The translations under genes and the position numbers were made by a program. Of a stretch of 64,000 bases of DNA, positions 17,533-26,384 are shown one piece after another. Location: the NCBI GenBank assembly GCA_036676295.1, contig JAKFDE010000016.1:620001-684000 (forward strand). The letters run 5' to 3'. The DNA is from UBA4416 sp036676295 (lineage in GTDB: Bacteria > Bacteroidota > Bacteroidia > B-17B0 > Aurantibacillaceae). Each line of letters opens with the position of its first letter. The first letter of the stretch is position 1. Below the pieces are notes generated by a model. The model searched no databases, was not told the origin of the DNA, and saw only the letters and a list, made by a program, of their open reading frames with translations.

Positions 17533-19053
17533 ATGGAAAAAAGAGTAAGATTACGTTTTGCCCCTAGTCCAACGGGTGGCTTACACATGGGCGGAGTTCG
17601 TACCGCATTATTTAGTTATTTATTTGCCAAAAAACATGGCGGCGATTTTGTATTGCGTATTGAAGATACCGACCAAACACGTTATGTAAAAGGTGCTGAA
17701 GAATATATCATCAATGCTTTAAAATGGTGTGGTATTGAACCAAACGAAGGTGTTGGTTTTGGTGATGGGCCTTATGCTCCATATCGCCAAAGTGAAAGAA
17801 AAGAATTAGGGATTTACAAAAAATACGCCGATCAATTAATTGCATCGGGTCATGCCTACTACGCTTTTGATACATCTGAAGAATTAGATGAAATGCGCAA
17901 ACGTTTAGAAGCAGCTAAAGTAGTGGCTCCTCAATACAATGCCATCACTCGTCAAAACATGCGTAACTCATTAACCTTACCGGAAGATGAAGTGAAGAAA
18001 TTAATTGACGGTGGTACACCTTACGTGATTCGTTTAAAAGTACCACGTAATGAAGAAATTCGTTTTCATGACATCATTCGTGGATGGGTTACGGTTAACT
18101 CTTCGCAAGTGGATGATAAAGTATTGTTAAAATCAGATGGCATGCCAACCTATCATTTAGCGCATATTGTAGATGATATTGAAATGAAAATTTCTCATGC
18201 TGTGCGAGGCGAAGAGTGGTTACCAAGTGCGCCATCTCATATTTTAATTTACCGTTATTTAGGTTTAGAAGCTGATATGCCTCAATTAGCGCATTTACCG
18301 TTGATCTTGAAACCGGATGGTAATGGAAAATTATCTAAACGTGATAAATCGGGTTTACCAATGTTTCCGATTAATTGGCATGACGAACGTACCGGCGAAA
18401 GTTATGTAGGATATAGAGAATCAGGATTTACACCGGATGCTTTCATTAACATGTTAGCCTTATTAGGCTGGAATCCGGGTGATAATCGTGAGATCATGAG
18501 CAAACAAGAATTAATTGAAAGTTTTTCTTTTGAACGCGTAAATAAATCAGGTGCAAAGTTTGATCCCGAAAAAACAAAATGGTTTAACCAACAATACTTG
18601 CGTATGCAAACAGATGAGCAATTAGCCGCATCTGTCATGCCTATTTTAGAATCAAAAGGTATTAAAAAAGATAAAGCATTTGTAACGGAGTTTTGCCGTT
18701 TAATCAAAGAGAAAGCGCATTTTGTAACGGAGTTTTATGATCTGGGTTCTTACTTTTTTGTGGCACCAACCACTTACGATGAAAAAGTAATGGCTAAAAA
18801 ATGGAATGAAAATTCTAAAACAACTTACACTAAATTAACTGAAAAACTGGCAGCCTTAGATACCTGGACGATCACTTCTATTCATGATCTATTCGCATCT
18901 GTTGAGCCTGAATTAGGAAAAATTGATATGCAATTAGTACGTGTATTAACAACAGGTGTAGCCGGCGGCGCGCAACTGTTTGATATGTTAGCCTTGTTAG
19001 GAAAAGATGAAGTGATTACTCGTTTAAATAATGCTTTAAGTCTACAAAAATAA
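17533..19053 (+). CDS. gltX: Glutamyl-tRNA synthetase
   Basis: This class I synthetase charges tRNA-Glu. The HIGH-type signature PSPTGGLHMG is at residues 11-20 and the KMSKS-type loop KLSKR at 266-270, from the start at 17533. The length of 506 residues is normal for GltX. I chose the ATG at 17533, because the in-frame TTG at 17524 lies inside the TATCTTTG promoter element. The 3' anticodon-binding helices are present and the gene is intact. Non-discriminating activity cannot be judged here. Confidence 0.95.
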   Translation: MEKRVRLRFAPSPTGGLHMGGVRTALFSYLFAKKHGGDFVLRIEDTDQTRYVKGAEEYIINALKWCGIEPNEGVGFGDGPYAPYRQSERKELGIYKKYADQLIASGHAYYAFDTSEELDEMRKRLEAAKVVAPQYNAITRQNMRNSLTLPEDEVKKLIDGGTPYVIRLKVPRNEEIRFHDIIRGWVTVNSSQVDDKVLLKSDGMPTYHLAHIVDDIEMKISHAVRGEEWLPSAPSHILIYRYLGLEADMPQLAHLPLILKPDGNGKLSKRDKSGLPMFPINWHDERTGESYVGYRESGFTPDAFINMLALLGWNPGDNREIMSKQELIESFSFERVNKSGAKFDPEKTKWFNQQYLRMQTDEQLAASVMPILESKGIKKDKAFVTEFCRLIKEKAHFVTEFYDLGSYFFVAPTTYDEKVMAKKWNENSKTTYTKLTEKLAALDTWTITSIHDLFASVEPELGKIDMQLVRVLTTGVAGGAQLFDMLALLGKDEVITRLNNALSLQK

Positions 19054-19117
19054 TGTCACATCGAGCGCAGTCGAGATGCTCAATATAAACTTGTTCTCGA
19101 CTTCGCTCGAACTGACA
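19054..19117. repeat. Complete dispersed palindromic repeat (family A)
   Basis: The left arm 19054-19076 (starting TGTCACATCGAGCGCAG) and right arm 19095-19117 (TCTCGACTTCGCTCGAACTG plus ACA) are reverse complements with three mismatches, separated by 18 bases. The element fills the whole spacer between gltX and tadA, starting at the gltX stop and touching the tadA ATG. Half-copies lie at 2601-2624, 2664-2709 and 21621-21646. Confidence 0.8.
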
Positions 19118-19575
19118 TGAAAAAAAATATGGAATTATACTCTGACGAATACTTCATGAATGAAGCTTTAAAAGAAGCTCAGAAAGCTTTAGAAGCTGAT
19201 GAAGTTCCTGTGGGGGCTGTAATTGTAGCGGATAATAAAATTATTGCCAGAGCACACAATTATACTGAACGCTTAAACGATGTAACGGCGCATGCCGAAA
19301 TGCAGGCGATCACATCTGCAGCAAATGCCATTGGCGGAAAGTATTTAAACGATTGTACTTTGTATGTTACCCTAGAGCCTTGTGTGATGTGTGCCGGAGC
19401 TCTACATTGGACACATATTACAAAAATTGTATTTGGTGCCAGAGATGAAAAAAAGGGATATTCGAAAATTGATCAATTGCTTTTACATCCAAAAACAGTT
19501 GTTGTAAATGGCATTTTAGAAAATGAATGTTCTAAAATTATTAAAGATTTTTTTGCTTCAAAGAGAAAAAATTAA
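19117..19575 (+). CDS. tadA: tRNA-specific adenosine-34 deaminase
   Basis: This zinc enzyme converts the wobble adenosine of tRNA-Arg(ACG) to inosine. The deaminase motifs are complete: His59-Ala-Glu61 and Pro88-Cys89-Val-Met-Cys92. The 152-residue length fits TadA. The first ATG (19117) overlaps the repeat arm; the ATG at 19129 (MELYSDEYF) is an equally good start. It is downstream of gltX in the same direction. Confidence 0.9.
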   Translation: MKKNMELYSDEYFMNEALKEAQKALEADEVPVGAVIVADNKIIARAHNYTERLNDVTAHAEMQAITSAANAIGGKYLNDCTLYVTLEPCVMCAGALHWTHITKIVFGARDEKKGYSKIDQLLLHPKTVVVNGILENECSKIIKDFFASKRKN

Positions 19576-19650
19576 TCGCAGATAACGCTGATTTTTTTTG
19601 CACAAGGAAATGAGGTTATTAATTAAAATACAATAAAAAATTCTCTGCGA
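19576..19650. repeat. Dispersed repeat, family B (TCGCAGA/TCTGCGA)
   Basis: TCGCAGA (19576-19582) and TCTGCGA (19644-19650) are exact inverted ends around an AT-rich centre, in the 100-bp spacer between tadA and the SDR gene. The same words recur at 35316-35405 with longer arms. Confidence 0.5.
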
Positions 19651-19675
19651 ACTTTGCAGTTAAACAACATAAACT

Positions 19676-20464
19676 ATGAATTTAGACTTAAAAAATAAAC
19701 AGGCCATCGTTTGCGGAAGCACACAAGGCATAGGAAAAGCCATTGCTTTAGAATTAGCTAATTTAGGCGCTAGTGTAACCTTAGTAGCACGCAATGAAGA
19801 AAGTTTAAAAAAAACCAAGCAAGAGTTAAGTACAACTAACGGTCAGCTGCACTCCTATTTATGCGTGGATTTTTCGAAGCCTGAAGAATTAAGAACCATC
19901 GTTGATGCTTATTTACAACGTCAACCCATCGTTCATATTTTAGTGAACAACACCGGTGGTCCGCCTGCCGGCCCGGCTCATTTAGCAAAAACAGAAGAAT
20001 TTTTATCTGCCTTCAATAATCATTTGATCTGTAATCATATTTTAGTGCAAGCTTGTATTGAAGGAATGAAAAATGCTAAATACGGTCGCGTGATCAATAT
20101 CATTTCTACATCCGTTAAACAACCATTAGCAAATCTTGGTGTATCAAACACCATCAGAGCAGCAGTGGCAAACTGGAGCAAAACCTTAGCTAACGAATTA
20201 GGTCAATTTAATATCACTGTCAACAATGTATTGCCAGGCGCCACTGCTACCGGGCGTTTACAAAGTATCATTGAAAACAAATCAACCAAAACAGGTCACG
20301 GTTTAGATGCTATTACTAATGAAATGATCGCAGAAATACCAATGAGACGATTTGCAGAACCGGCAGAAGTTGCCAATGCCGTAGCATTTTTAGCTTCGCC
20401 GGCAGCAGCTTACATTAATGGTATTAATTTACCTGTAGACGGAGGCAGAACAGGGTGTTTGTAA
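19676..20464 (+). CDS. SDR-family oxidoreductase with altered active site
   Basis: The 262-residue Rossmann protein has the cofactor motif GSTQGIGKAIA (TGxxxGxG type), the NNTGG strand (NNAG equivalent) and a C-terminal AAYINGINLPVDGG typical of 3-oxoacyl-ACP reductase relatives. The catalytic YxxxK is missing: the region after the IISTS serine reads GVSNTIRAAVANW, with Asn/Arg where Tyr/Lys are expected. This matches the known BKR-like subgroup lacking the standard tetrad. Ordinary reductase activity is therefore doubtful, and the substrate is unknown. It is followed by a strong terminator. Confidence 0.85.
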   Translation: MNLDLKNKQAIVCGSTQGIGKAIALELANLGASVTLVARNEESLKKTKQELSTTNGQLHSYLCVDFSKPEELRTIVDAYLQRQPIVHILVNNTGGPPAGPAHLAKTEEFLSAFNNHLICNHILVQACIEGMKNAKYGRVINIISTSVKQPLANLGVSNTIRAAVANWSKTLANELGQFNITVNNVLPGATATGRLQSIIENKSTKTGHGLDAITNEMIAEIPMRRFAEPAEVANAVAFLASPAAAYINGINLPVDGGRTGCL

Positions 20465-20521
20465 TACATTCTTTTTCTTCAAACTAATTAACTATTCAAC
20501 GTTAATTCTTTCTATTATTTT

Positions 20522-20563
20522 AACGGAGATTGGCCTTTAAATTTGGCAAAATCTCCGTTTTTT
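20522..20563 (+). terminator. Rho-independent terminator after the SDR gene
   Basis: AACGGAGAT (20522-20530 with the first A at 20522) pairs perfectly with ATCTCCGTT (20551-20559), followed by TTTT. The 20-base loop contains the TTTG used as a possible -33 for the next gene. Confidence 0.8.
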
Positions 20564-20576
20564 AATATTATATTTG
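20543..20576 (+). promoter_or_regulatory. Predicted promoter of the sugar nucleotidyltransferase gene
   Basis: TATATTTG (20569-20576) is an exact TAnnTTTG; a TTG at 20543-20545 lies 23 bases upstream, slightly long for -33. The ATG at 20607 is 30 bases downstream. Confidence 0.4.
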
Positions 20577-20606
20577 TTTCTATTTATATCTTATTTTAAC
20601 TTTTCT

Positions 20607-21617
20607 ATGAAGATTATTATACCAATGGCGGGCAAAGGTAAACGTATGCGTCCGCACACTTTAACTGTTCCTAAGCCATTGATCAATGTTGCCGGAAAAC
20701 CAATTGTTCAACGATTAGTAGAGGACATCACAAAAGTATGTGGTGAAAAAGTAGATGAGATCGCTTTTATCATTGGTCCCGATTTTGGAAAAGAAGTAGA
20801 AGAACATTTGATAAAGATCGCTCAAGAACAAGGCGCCAAAGGAACTATCTGTTATCAGGAAAAAGCCTTAGGTACCGCCCATGCCATTATGTGTGCCAAA
20901 GCTTCTATTACCGGAAAAACGGTTGTAGCTTTTGCCGATACTTTATTTAAAGCCGACTTTGTGATGGATACCAATCAGGAAGGTGTTATTTGGGTACAAG
21001 GCATTCAGGATCCAAGTCAGTTTGGTGTGGTAAAATTAAATGATGCCGGCGTGATCACAGATTTTGTTGAAAAACCAACCACCTTTGTAAGTAATCTGGC
21101 TATCATCGGTATTTACTATTTTAAAGATGGCGACAATTTGAAAAAAGAATTACAATATCTTTTAGATAATAATATCACTGAAAAAGGCGAATTCCAATTA
21201 ACCAATGCTTTGGAAAACATGAAACAAAAAGGTATCGCCTTTACTCCGGGTAAAGTAACCGAATGGTTAGACTGTGGAAACAAAGATGCGACTGTTTATA
21301 CCAACCAACGTGTTTTAGAATTTGATAAAGCCAGCGCAAACTTAAAGGGTAAAAATATTATTACTGAAAATAGTTTAATTATTGAGCCGTGTTATATTGG
21401 CGATAATGTAGTGATCAAGAATTCTATTGTTGGGCCACATGCTTCTATCGGGCAAGGTTCTACTATATCTGATGCTTTGGTAAAAAACAGTATCGTACAG
21501 GCAAATACAAAATTAAGCAACACCGTTGTTGCTAACAGTATGATTGGAGAAGGCGCAGAAGTAAAAGGAAAAGCATTAGATCTTAGCATGAGTGATTATA
21601 CAACGTTATCACTTTAA
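20607..21617 (+). CDS. Sugar-phosphate nucleotidyltransferase with beta-helix tail
   Basis: The 336-residue protein begins with the nucleotidyltransferase fingerprint MAGKGKRMRPHTLTVPKPL (GxGxRxxPxTxxxPKP type), has an ALGTAHAI substrate loop and a catalytic FADTLF (Asp), and finishes with isoleucine-rich hexapeptide repeats from about residue 245 (IEPCYIGDNVVIKNSIVG). The family makes NDP-sugars such as NDP-glucose or GDP-mannose for envelope glycans; which sugar cannot be told. The ATG at 20607 is chosen because the 11 residues before it are not conserved-looking and start at TTG. Confidence 0.85.
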   Translation: MKIIIPMAGKGKRMRPHTLTVPKPLINVAGKPIVQRLVEDITKVCGEKVDEIAFIIGPDFGKEVEEHLIKIAQEQGAKGTICYQEKALGTAHAIMCAKASITGKTVVAFADTLFKADFVMDTNQEGVIWVQGIQDPSQFGVVKLNDAGVITDFVEKPTTFVSNLAIIGIYYFKDGDNLKKELQYLLDNNITEKGEFQLTNALENMKQKGIAFTPGKVTEWLDCGNKDATVYTNQRVLEFDKASANLKGKNIITENSLIIEPCYIGDNVVIKNSIVGPHASIGQGSTISDALVKNSIVQANTKLSNTVVANSMIGEGAEVKGKALDLSMSDYTTLSL

Positions 21618-21620
21618 AAC

Positions 21621-21646
21621 TTGTCACGCTGAACAAAATCGAAGCG
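21621..21646. repeat. Degenerate half-copy of dispersed repeat family A
   Basis: TTGTCACGCTGAACAAAATC followed by GAAGCG resembles the left arm at 19054-19076 (TGTCAC...TCGA...). It sits in the 44-bp spacer before the TPR lipoprotein gene. Confidence 0.4.
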
Positions 21647-21661
21647 TATTTAAAATTTCAG

Positions 21662-23422
21662 TTGAAAAACAAAAAAAACAAAATATCTTTTTCTTTTTTA
21701 ATGTTAGTCATAACATTAGGTGTTTTTTCCTGCAAATCAACCAAACAAACACAAACAACTGCGCAAACCGATAAGCCATCTAAAACGAAAGGACTTTCGG
21801 AACAAGATGAACTCAAATTTGCATTTTATTTTGTTGATGGTTGCAAAGAGCGCATGAAAGGCAATATTGAAATTGCTGAAAATTTATTTAAAGAATGTTT
21901 AAAATTAGATCCTAATTCTACCGCTGTAAAATATGAGCTTGGAAACATTTACCGTTTTAACGGTTTATATGACAACGCTTTAAAATACGGAAAAGAATGC
22001 GCCACTGCGGAACCTAAAAACGAATGGTATCAATTACTGTACATTGAGTGTTTGCATAATAAACGTCAATATGCGCAAGCAGCTAACGTGTATGCTCAAT
22101 TGATCAAATACTATCCCAACCGACCAGATTTTTACGAAGGCTTAGCTGCTGAATATATGTACAGTGGCAATTACGAAAAATCATTCAAGACCTACGAAGA
22201 GTTGGAAAAAAAATTCGGACAAAACGAAGCGTTTACTTTAAACAAGATCAAACTACTTAAGCAATTAAAAAAAATAGCAGAGGCTGAAGAGGAATTAAAA
22301 AAATTAATTCAATCTAATCCCAAAGAAGCCCGTTATTATACCTATTTAGCTGAGTTTTATCAGGAAAACAAACAGGAAGAAAAAGCTTTAGAAACTTACA
22401 AGAAAATTTTAGCTATTGATCCCAACAATGCAATGGTGCATTTAGCGTTAGCTGATTACTACAAATCCAGAAACGACAAAGAAAATTTTTATCAGGAGAT
22501 AAAAATAGCTTTTCAAAATCCTGATCTGGACGTTGACACCAAATTAAAAATACTGGTTTCTTATTATCAATTATCTGAAGAAAATCCTCAGTACCAAAAG
22601 CAAGCCGATGAATTATGTCAGATCATGTTGCAATTGCATCCAAACTCACCGGAGTCGCATAGCATTTACGCCGATTACTTGTACCGCGAAAAAAAGGTAA
22701 AAGAAGCAAGAGATGAATATGCAAAAGCGGCGGCTCTAGATAAAAGCAGATTTGCCATATGGAATCAATTGATGTTTATTGAATCAGAATTAAATGATTA
22801 CGTTTCTATGGAAGTGCATAGCACTGAAGCCATGGAATTATTTCCTAATCAATCATCACCCTATTTTTTTAATGGCGTTGCAAACATTCAATTAAAAAAC
22901 TACAATAAAGCCGTTCAGTCTTTAAAAGATGGAATTGAGTTTGTATATGATAATAACCCATTATTGATTCAATTTTATGCAAACCTGGGAGATGCCTACA
23001 ATTACTTAAAGGATTACGAAAAATCTGACAAAGCATTTGATGATGCCTTAAAGGTTGACCCCGATAATACTTACATCTTAAACAACTACGCTTACTTTTT
23101 ATCGTTACGAAAAAAGACTTTAGAGAAAGCTGAAAAATATTCTAAACGAAGTAATGAGTTAGCTCCGAACAACCGTTCTTACATTGATACTTATGGTTGG
23201 ATCTTATATCAATTAGGTAAATACAAAGAATCTGAGGAATGGTTGGGAAGAGCGGCTAAGATGGGGGCAAAAAATGCTGTTATTTTAGAGCATTACGGAG
23301 ATGTCTTATATAAATTAGATAGAAAAGAAGAAGCATTGAATTACTGGAAAGAGGCAAAATTAGCAGGACAGGGTTCTGATCTATTGGATAAAAAAATTGC
23401 AGATAAAAAATTACATGAGTAA
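21662..23422 (+). CDS. TPR-repeat lipoprotein
   Basis: The 586-residue protein has a lysine-rich lipoprotein signal with lipobox GVFSC (Cys at about 24) and roughly twelve tetratricopeptide-like helical pairs from residue 45 on (for example the W/Y-A-x-P spacing in KLDPNSTAVKYELGNIY and KVDPDNTYILNNYAYFL). TPR solenoids act as protein-binding scaffolds; this one would sit on the periplasmic side of an envelope membrane. The start is TTG at 21662, since the signal peptide needs the KNKKNK stretch before the hydrophobic core. It overlaps the DUF4292 gene by 8 bases, in the group-typical order TPR, DUF4292, LytM. Confidence 0.85.
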   Translation: MKNKKNKISFSFLMLVITLGVFSCKSTKQTQTTAQTDKPSKTKGLSEQDELKFAFYFVDGCKERMKGNIEIAENLFKECLKLDPNSTAVKYELGNIYRFNGLYDNALKYGKECATAEPKNEWYQLLYIECLHNKRQYAQAANVYAQLIKYYPNRPDFYEGLAAEYMYSGNYEKSFKTYEELEKKFGQNEAFTLNKIKLLKQLKKIAEAEEELKKLIQSNPKEARYYTYLAEFYQENKQEEKALETYKKILAIDPNNAMVHLALADYYKSRNDKENFYQEIKIAFQNPDLDVDTKLKILVSYYQLSEENPQYQKQADELCQIMLQLHPNSPESHSIYADYLYREKKVKEARDEYAKAAALDKSRFAIWNQLMFIESELNDYVSMEVHSTEAMELFPNQSSPYFFNGVANIQLKNYNKAVQSLKDGIEFVYDNNPLLIQFYANLGDAYNYLKDYEKSDKAFDDALKVDPDNTYILNNYAYFLSLRKKTLEKAEKYSKRSNELAPNNRSYIDTYGWILYQLGKYKESEEWLGRAAKMGAKNAVILEHYGDVLYKLDRKEEALNYWKEAKLAGQGSDLLDKKIADKKLHE

Positions 23423-24314
23423 AACGTGCTTTAAAAAATATTATTCTTTATCCTACTTAGGTATTATCGTTCTATTTACGATGATGCTTTCTTGTAAAGG
23501 TAAAAAGCACGTTCAACAAACTACTACTGAAATAACTACGGAAGATACACTTCAGGGAAAATGCCGTTTAACATTTAAAACCGCTAAAATTTTATCCAAA
23601 CATATTCATGAACATGAATTAAACTATACATGGATACAAGCAAAAGCGGATGTTGAAACATCTATTGACGGAGAAGATCATAATTTAGATATTAGAGTAA
23701 AAGGCAGAAAAGACAGTGCTATCTGGATTTCGATTCAGGCAGCCGGCTTAATAGATATTGCTAAACTATTAATTACCCGCGATTCGGTGAAAATGGTTGT
23801 ATATGTTAAAAAACAATATTTTAAAGGGGATTTTAATTACATCAATCAACTCCTGAATGCTGATCTGGATTTTGATATGGTGCAAGCTGCTTTATTTGGA
23901 AACAGTGCTGATTTTGATGATGATGACAGTAAAATGAAACCCGTGATCGATCGGGAAAATTGCAATTATTTGTTAAGTACCGAACGAAAGCGCAAATTAC
24001 GCCGTATAACCAGTGGTCAGGATTCGCTTAGACGCTCATTACAAACCATGAGACTGAATACTGAAACCTGGAAAATTATCAGTAATGATTTTGAAGATGC
24101 AACCACAAACAGAAGTTTTCATGCTAAATACGACAAATTTCTTGCAAAGGACAGTGTTTTTGCACCACACGATGTTAATATTGAGATACGTGCTGAGAAG
24201 AAAATCAACCTTAAAATTAACTATGTTCGCATAGAAATAGATCAGCCTCAAAAACTGATATTGAACATACCAAAAAATTATGACCCAATTCCAATTAACA
24301 AAGAGAAACCTTAG
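23415..24314 (+). CDS. DUF4292 lipoprotein
   Basis: The 299-residue product (from ATG 23415, inside the end of the TPR gene) has a signal peptide with lipobox MMLSC and a LolA-like beta-sheet body matching the DUF4292 family (KGRKDSAIWISI, ITRDSVKMVVYVKKQYF). Relatives occur in Bacteroidota next to TPR and M23 genes. Function is not established; an envelope lipoprotein role in a complex with its neighbours is inferred. Its 3' end overlaps the next gene by 35 bases. Confidence 0.8.
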   Translation: MSKTCFKKYYSLSYLGIIVLFTMMLSCKGKKHVQQTTTEITTEDTLQGKCRLTFKTAKILSKHIHEHELNYTWIQAKADVETSIDGEDHNLDIRVKGRKDSAIWISIQAAGLIDIAKLLITRDSVKMVVYVKKQYFKGDFNYINQLLNADLDFDMVQAALFGNSADFDDDDSKMKPVIDRENCNYLLSTERKRKLRRITSGQDSLRRSLQTMRLNTETWKIISNDFEDATTNRSFHAKYDKFLAKDSVFAPHDVNIEIRAEKKINLKINYVRIEIDQPQKLILNIPKNYDPIPINKEKP

Positions 24315-25623
24315 TAAATTTATTTGCTTCAGTTTCTTGTTTATTGGTTTAAGCATCTCTTCCTTTTCTCAAACCAAAGGAACCCCTTCTCAAAAAGAAT
24401 TACTCAACAAAAAAAATAAGTTGAATGATGACATCAAACAACTTAATTCGCAACTAAGCCGAACCAAGGCTAGTAAAAAATCACAGATCAACACGATCGT
24501 GGTGATCAATACAAAAATTAAAGTGCGTGAAGAGCTAATAGGGACTATTAACAGTGAATTAAATCAAATCAATGCCAGCATTAAAAAAAATGTGATCGAG
24601 ATCGATGCACTAAAAGCAAGTCTTGATAAACTAAAAAGTGAATACGCCAAAATGATCTATTTTGCTCAACGTAACCAGGATTCGTACACAAAGATCATGT
24701 TCTTGTTTTCTTCGGGTAATTTCAATCAGGCTTACATGCGTATTAAATATTTTCAGCAATATGCAGCCTTCAGAAAAAAACAAGCCAATGAAATTGTTGC
24801 TACACAATTAATACTGGGCAATAAACTGCAAGAACTTGAAGCACAGCGCCACGAAAAAAATGTATTGCTAGGCAATGAAAAAGAAGAGAAGACCTTATTA
24901 GACGGAGAGAAACAACAACAGGAAATTGTATTGAGCGAACTACAACAACAAGAAAAAGAACTGAAAGAAGAATTAGAAAAGAAAAAGCGCGATGCTGAAA
25001 ATTTACAATTAGCCATTCGTAAATTAATTGAAGCCGAAATAAAACGTAAAGCTGAAGAATCCGTAAAAATAGCGGCAGCAAAAGCAGCCAAGGCCGCCAA
25101 GGCAGAAAAAAATAAAACAGCCAAAACAAAAACCAATACCAAAACAAATATTAAAACGCCGGAAGTTAAAGTGGTTACACCTGAGCTAACGGAAGAAGCA
25201 GAAGCTCTTGGCGCCGACTTTGCCAGCAGCAGAGGTAAATTGCCGTGGCCGGTAACAAAAGGCGTTATTTGCCAGCCTTATGGCGAATACGAACATCCTG
25301 CTATCAAAGGATTTATGATGAATAATAATGGTGTGGAAATATGTGCCAATAAAGGCACGCAGGCACGTTCCGTATTTGAAGGTGAAGTGACCAGTATTGC
25401 TATTTCTCCAACAGGTGGTAAATTAATCATCATTCGTCATGGCGAATACTTAAGTGTATATAGCAACATTGGCGAAGTATATGTCAAACAAGGAGATAAA
25501 GTCACGATCAAACAAACCATAGGCACTATCTTAGATGAAGATGGAAAAACCAGTATGAACCTACAGATCTGGAAAGGGCAAAAAACAATGGATCCAAGCG
25601 GTTGGTTGTTTAATGGAAGATAA
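24280..25623 (+). CDS. EnvC-like LytM (M23) protein, probably a hydrolase activator
   Basis: The 447-residue exported protein has a signal segment (about 12-31), long coiled coils (about 36-260), an Ala/Lys-rich low-complexity linker (about 260-300) and a C-terminal LytM domain (about 320-447). The zinc site is degenerate: the first motif's Asp is Glu (NNNGVEICANKG) and the last HxH is NLQIWKG. As in E. coli EnvC, this suggests it activates amidases instead of cutting peptidoglycan. It overlaps the DUF4292 gene. The role in daughter-cell separation is inferred from the family. Confidence 0.85.
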   Translation: MTQFQLTKRNLSKFICFSFLFIGLSISSFSQTKGTPSQKELLNKKNKLNDDIKQLNSQLSRTKASKKSQINTIVVINTKIKVREELIGTINSELNQINASIKKNVIEIDALKASLDKLKSEYAKMIYFAQRNQDSYTKIMFLFSSGNFNQAYMRIKYFQQYAAFRKKQANEIVATQLILGNKLQELEAQRHEKNVLLGNEKEEKTLLDGEKQQQEIVLSELQQQEKELKEELEKKKRDAENLQLAIRKLIEAEIKRKAEESVKIAAAKAAKAAKAEKNKTAKTKTNTKTNIKTPEVKVVTPELTEEAEALGADFASSRGKLPWPVTKGVICQPYGEYEHPAIKGFMMNNNGVEICANKGTQARSVFEGEVTSIAISPTGGKLIIIRHGEYLSVYSNIGEVYVKQGDKVTIKQTIGTILDEDGKTSMNLQIWKGQKTMDPSGWLFNGR

Positions 25624-25672
25624 TTTTTTTTCAGAGAACAACTGTCGAGTGTGCAATTTCACAAAATAACTA

Positions 25673-26293
25673 ATGAAAAAATATTGGATTTTAATAGTCG
25701 TTTTTTTGATAGGTTTGATCATCTCTGCTATTAAGCCCCATGATTATTTTACGTGGTTTTTAGAAATATTTCCGGGCATTATTGGCCTACTCATTCTTGT
25801 ATTTACTTTTAAAAAATTCACATTTACCGATATAACCTATTGCATGGTATTAATGCATTGCTATGTTCTATTCATCGGAGGGCATTATACTTATGCAGAA
25901 GTGCCCTTGTTTGATCACATAAAAGAAGTGTTTCATCAAAGCAGAAATAATTATGATAAAGTCGGACACTTTACGCAAGGCTTTGTTCCTGCCATGATCA
26001 TACGAGAATTATTTATCAGACGAAACATTGTTAAGCGTGGTGGCTGGTTATCCTTTTTAACTATTTGTACATGCGTAAGCATCAGTGCCTTTTATGAATT
26101 TTTAGAATGGTTTGTGGCTATTACCTCAGGTCAATCTGCCGATGCCTTTTTGGGAACACAAGGTTATGTTTGGGACACACAATCTGATATGTTATATGCA
26201 TTAATTGGTGCTTCCACCATGCTTTTACTTTTCTCAAAGCTTCATAACAAACAGATAGATAGAAAAACTAACATAATTCCATTACATCAATAG
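25673..26293 (+). CDS. DUF2238 (YjdF-like) integral membrane protein
   Basis: The 206-residue membrane protein has about five or six helices and the family motifs MHCYVLFIGGHYTYAEVPL, YDKVGHFTQGFVPA and YEFLEWFVA plus WDTQSDMLYALIGA. Conserved His, Glu and Asp residues face the membrane interior. The biochemical function is unknown. The last codons contain an ATTACATC motif that recurs in the spacer behind it. Confidence 0.85.
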   Translation: MKKYWILIVVFLIGLIISAIKPHDYFTWFLEIFPGIIGLLILVFTFKKFTFTDITYCMVLMHCYVLFIGGHYTYAEVPLFDHIKEVFHQSRNNYDKVGHFTQGFVPAMIIRELFIRRNIVKRGGWLSFLTICTCVSISAFYEFLEWFVAITSGQSADAFLGTQGYVWDTQSDMLYALIGASTMLLLFSKLHNKQIDRKTNIIPLHQ

Positions 26294-26381
26294 CTCTTAA
26301 TCTGTGAAGGATGTAACTTATTTCTATAATTGTATAATTTTTTTGATGTAACTATCCTCAACTTTGAAGTATAATTACATC
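26281..26381. promoter_or_regulatory. Four GATGTAAY motifs before the cupin gene
   Basis: ATTACATC (26281-26288), GATGTAACT (26310-26318), GATGTAACT (26345-26353) and ATTACATC (26374-26381) are copies of one 8-base word in orientations minus, plus, plus, minus, at start-to-start spacings of 29, 35 and 29. Each outer/inner pair is an inverted repeat with a 21-base centre. This resembles a pair of operators ending just before the ATG at 26385. Confidence 0.35.
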
Positions 26382-26384
26382 ATC

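Noticed and set aside
24753..25147. Two minus-strand frames of 129 and 115 codons within the EnvC-like gene
   Set aside because: They arise from the Lys/Ala-rich coiled coil and linker of the real gene, reading as Ser/Phe- or Leu-rich shadow; no independent start or family.
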